A DNA stretch of 64,000 bases from JBMYYR01 sp965243605. GTDB taxonomy: Bacteria > Bacteroidota > Bacteroidia > Flavobacteriales > CAJXXR01. Both the position numbers and the translations under genes were made by a program. This document shows, one piece after another, positions 62,948 to 64,000 of the stretch; position 1 is the first letter of the stretch, and every line of letters starts with the position of its first letter. The DNA is taken from the NCBI GenBank assembly GCA_965243605.1, contig CBDEVQ010000112.1, positions 11,674 through 75,673 on the forward strand. The letters are read 5' to 3'. The notes under the pieces are model-generated. The model did not search any database and was not told the DNA's origin. It worked only from the letters and a program-made list of their open reading frames with translations.

Positions 62948-63808
62948 ATGATCCGTAAATTACTTAAAACAACATTACTTACCGCAATTGGATGTATTGC
63001 AAGTGTAAGTTATGCACAAGAAACCAATTCGAAATTTTCTTATGAACTACTAATTGGGGCACATGCTCCCGATTTAGACCATACTATTGATGGTATTAGC
63101 AGTTTGGGAGCTATTGGTAATACAAGTGGTTTTGAATCTTTTTTACCAAAAGCTAAGCAAGGTATTAACTTTGGATTTAGAAGTAATTACAATATTGTAA
63201 AAAATATTTCTGCATACGGTCAATTGGGGTACTCATCTAATGGTACAGACAATCTTGACAATCTAAATTCAATCATTACTCCTTTTTTAGGTTTACTTTC
63301 ATTAATTGACAGTCCGATTGATCCAGAATCTATTCGTATAAATATTAAAGATGATGGAAACTACAATTTGCTTTCAGCAAGTCTTGGAGCACGTTATGAC
63401 TATCTGTATAAAGAAAAATTTAATCTAGGCGTATATGCTGGACTTTCTTATTACAATTTAGAAACGGCTGCTGTACAAGCTGACCTTACTTTAGATTTAG
63501 GATTTTTGACTTTTCCTTTTAACAATCTTATCCGTATTGATGCTGAATCTGATGAAGCTCTTGGGTATCAAGTTGGTTTAAACATGACGTATAATTTTGA
63601 CAGTAAATTTTATGCAGGTTTAAACATTGAGTATAATTATGCTCAATTTGAGTACTCCGAAATGCGTATTCAGATTAATGAAGAAAGCTTATCTGATTTT
63701 GTAGACTTAATTCCAATTGATCTTTCTCTTCTTCAAGATATTCCAGTACCATCTAAAATTGACCTATCATCATTTAAATATGGTCTTGTTGTTGGTATGC
63801 GTATTTAA
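62948..63808 (+). CDS. Outer-membrane beta-barrel protein of unknown function
   Basis: 286 residues with signal peptide MIRKLLKTTLLTAIGCIASV-SYAQE. Strand pattern as in porin-like barrels: KQGINFGFRSNYNIVKNIS, YNLLSASLGARYDYLYK, NLGVYAGLSYYNLETAA, and the C-terminal SFKYGLVVGMRI. Family not assigned beyond the outer membrane protein beta-barrel type. Two ATACGTAT palindromes (62881-62888 and 62942-62949) lie in its upstream region, the second touching the start codon. Monocistronic on the plus strand, unlike its neighbours. Confidence 0.77.
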   Translation: MIRKLLKTTLLTAIGCIASVSYAQETNSKFSYELLIGAHAPDLDHTIDGISSLGAIGNTSGFESFLPKAKQGINFGFRSNYNIVKNISAYGQLGYSSNGTDNLDNLNSIITPFLGLLSLIDSPIDPESIRINIKDDGNYNLLSASLGARYDYLYKEKFNLGVYAGLSYYNLETAAVQADLTLDLGFLTFPFNNLIRIDAESDEALGYQVGLNMTYNFDSKFYAGLNIEYNYAQFEYSEMRIQINEESLSDFVDLIPIDLSLLQDIPVPSKIDLSSFKYGLVVGMRI

Positions 63809-63886
63809 GAAATAAAAACGCGACTCTGTATTACATTCTATTGTATACAAAGTCGCTGGACATACTTACTCTTTTGGAGTTTCATT

Positions 63887-63918
63887 AACCTCTTATGTAA
63901 ATAAGAGGTTTTTTTTTT
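63887..63918 (+). terminator. Terminator after the final barrel gene
   Basis: AACCTCTTAT and complement around GTAA, followed by T8-9. Between the gene and it is a weaker hairpin at 63831-63856 (GCGACT... AGTCGC). Confidence 0.8.
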
Positions 63919-64000
63919 ATTTTTATACTTTTACTTACTGATTTACAACCTACTTAGAGGCCTTTAATTATTTATAATTTACAATTTTCTTCTGGATTAC
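63919..64000. other. End of window, nothing supported
   Basis: AT-rich tail. Minus-strand codons could be the end of a gene beyond the window (for example VIQKKIVNYK then TAA), but there is too little to support it. Confidence 0.2.

Noticed and set aside
63919..64000. Minus-strand gene end at the right edge
   Set aside because: Only about ten codons before a stop in any frame; cannot be told from chance.

Overview
The window is a low-GC bacterial chromosome segment that looks like a marine-type member of the Bacteroidota, most probably class Flavobacteriia. The evidence is the -7 promoter boxes of the TAnnTTTG form, gene families typical of the phylum (DUF4293, DUF4175, an LptE-type lipoprotein gene in a SecG operon, S46 peptidase, a long PurF), type IX secretion (T9SS) C-terminal sorting domains, and many outer-membrane beta-barrels and lipoproteins. 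Most of it is core genome. The accessory parts are one complete IS3-family element, three tandem T9SS cargo genes and a few lineage-specific secreted proteins and lipoproteins. I found no phage, CRISPR array, toxin-antitoxin pair or defence island.

Layout. 1-6.0 kb: division/cell-wall cluster on the minus strand (rsmH, ftsL-like, ftsI, murE, mraY), without mraZ at its head. 6.3-9.1 kb: two divergent secreted proteins of unknown role. 9.3-12 kb: sucC, with an IS3-family element (terminal repeats, TAT duplication, A AAA AAC slippery site) inserted between sucC and its probable terminator. 12-17.5 kb: a small lipoprotein, purF, a GDPD gene followed by a nitrilase-family gene broken by one in-frame TAG, dapD and a DUF4293 gene. 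17.5-20.1 kb: a four-gene signalling operon (unknown cytosolic protein, 7-TM protein, frameshifted histidine kinase, LuxR/NarL-type response regulator). 20.4-29.1 kb: S46 peptidase with an Arg at the DPP11 specificity position, thioesterase, metallophosphatase, then an operon of sigma-54-type activator, lptE, TPR gene and secG, preceded by miaB.

29.5-34.2 kb: small membrane protein and the suf operon (A-type carrier, sufB, sufC, sufD), headed by a 12-bp inverted repeat and a -7 box; sufS and sufE are not here. 34.3-36.1 kb: TPR lipoprotein and rsgA. 36.4-41.5 kb: three tandem paralogous secreted proteins with T9SS sorting domains. 41.7-46.1 kb: rpmB, hutH, hisS and a THUMP-domain RNA methyltransferase. 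46.6-51 kb: TonB-dependent-receptor-like barrel and two paralogous lipoproteins separated by a perfect 60-bp palindromic terminator. 51-58 kb: anmK with an ABC-2 exporter pair, barrel proteins, truC, DUF4268, a lipoprotein gene with a stop codon inside its apparent signal peptide, and two more envelope genes. 58.1-64 kb: tRNA-Cys(GCA), folB, comF, a large DUF4175 protein and a barrel protein.

The most informative signals are several single-base lesions in otherwise intact genes (nitrilase, histidine kinase, lipoprotein signal peptide), the IS that separates a TCA-cycle gene from its terminator, the tandem T9SS expansion, and inverted repeats placed like operators upstream of suf and the signalling operon. 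I see no clearly new multi-gene system; the signalling operon with its unknown 7-TM and cytosolic partners is the nearest candidate.
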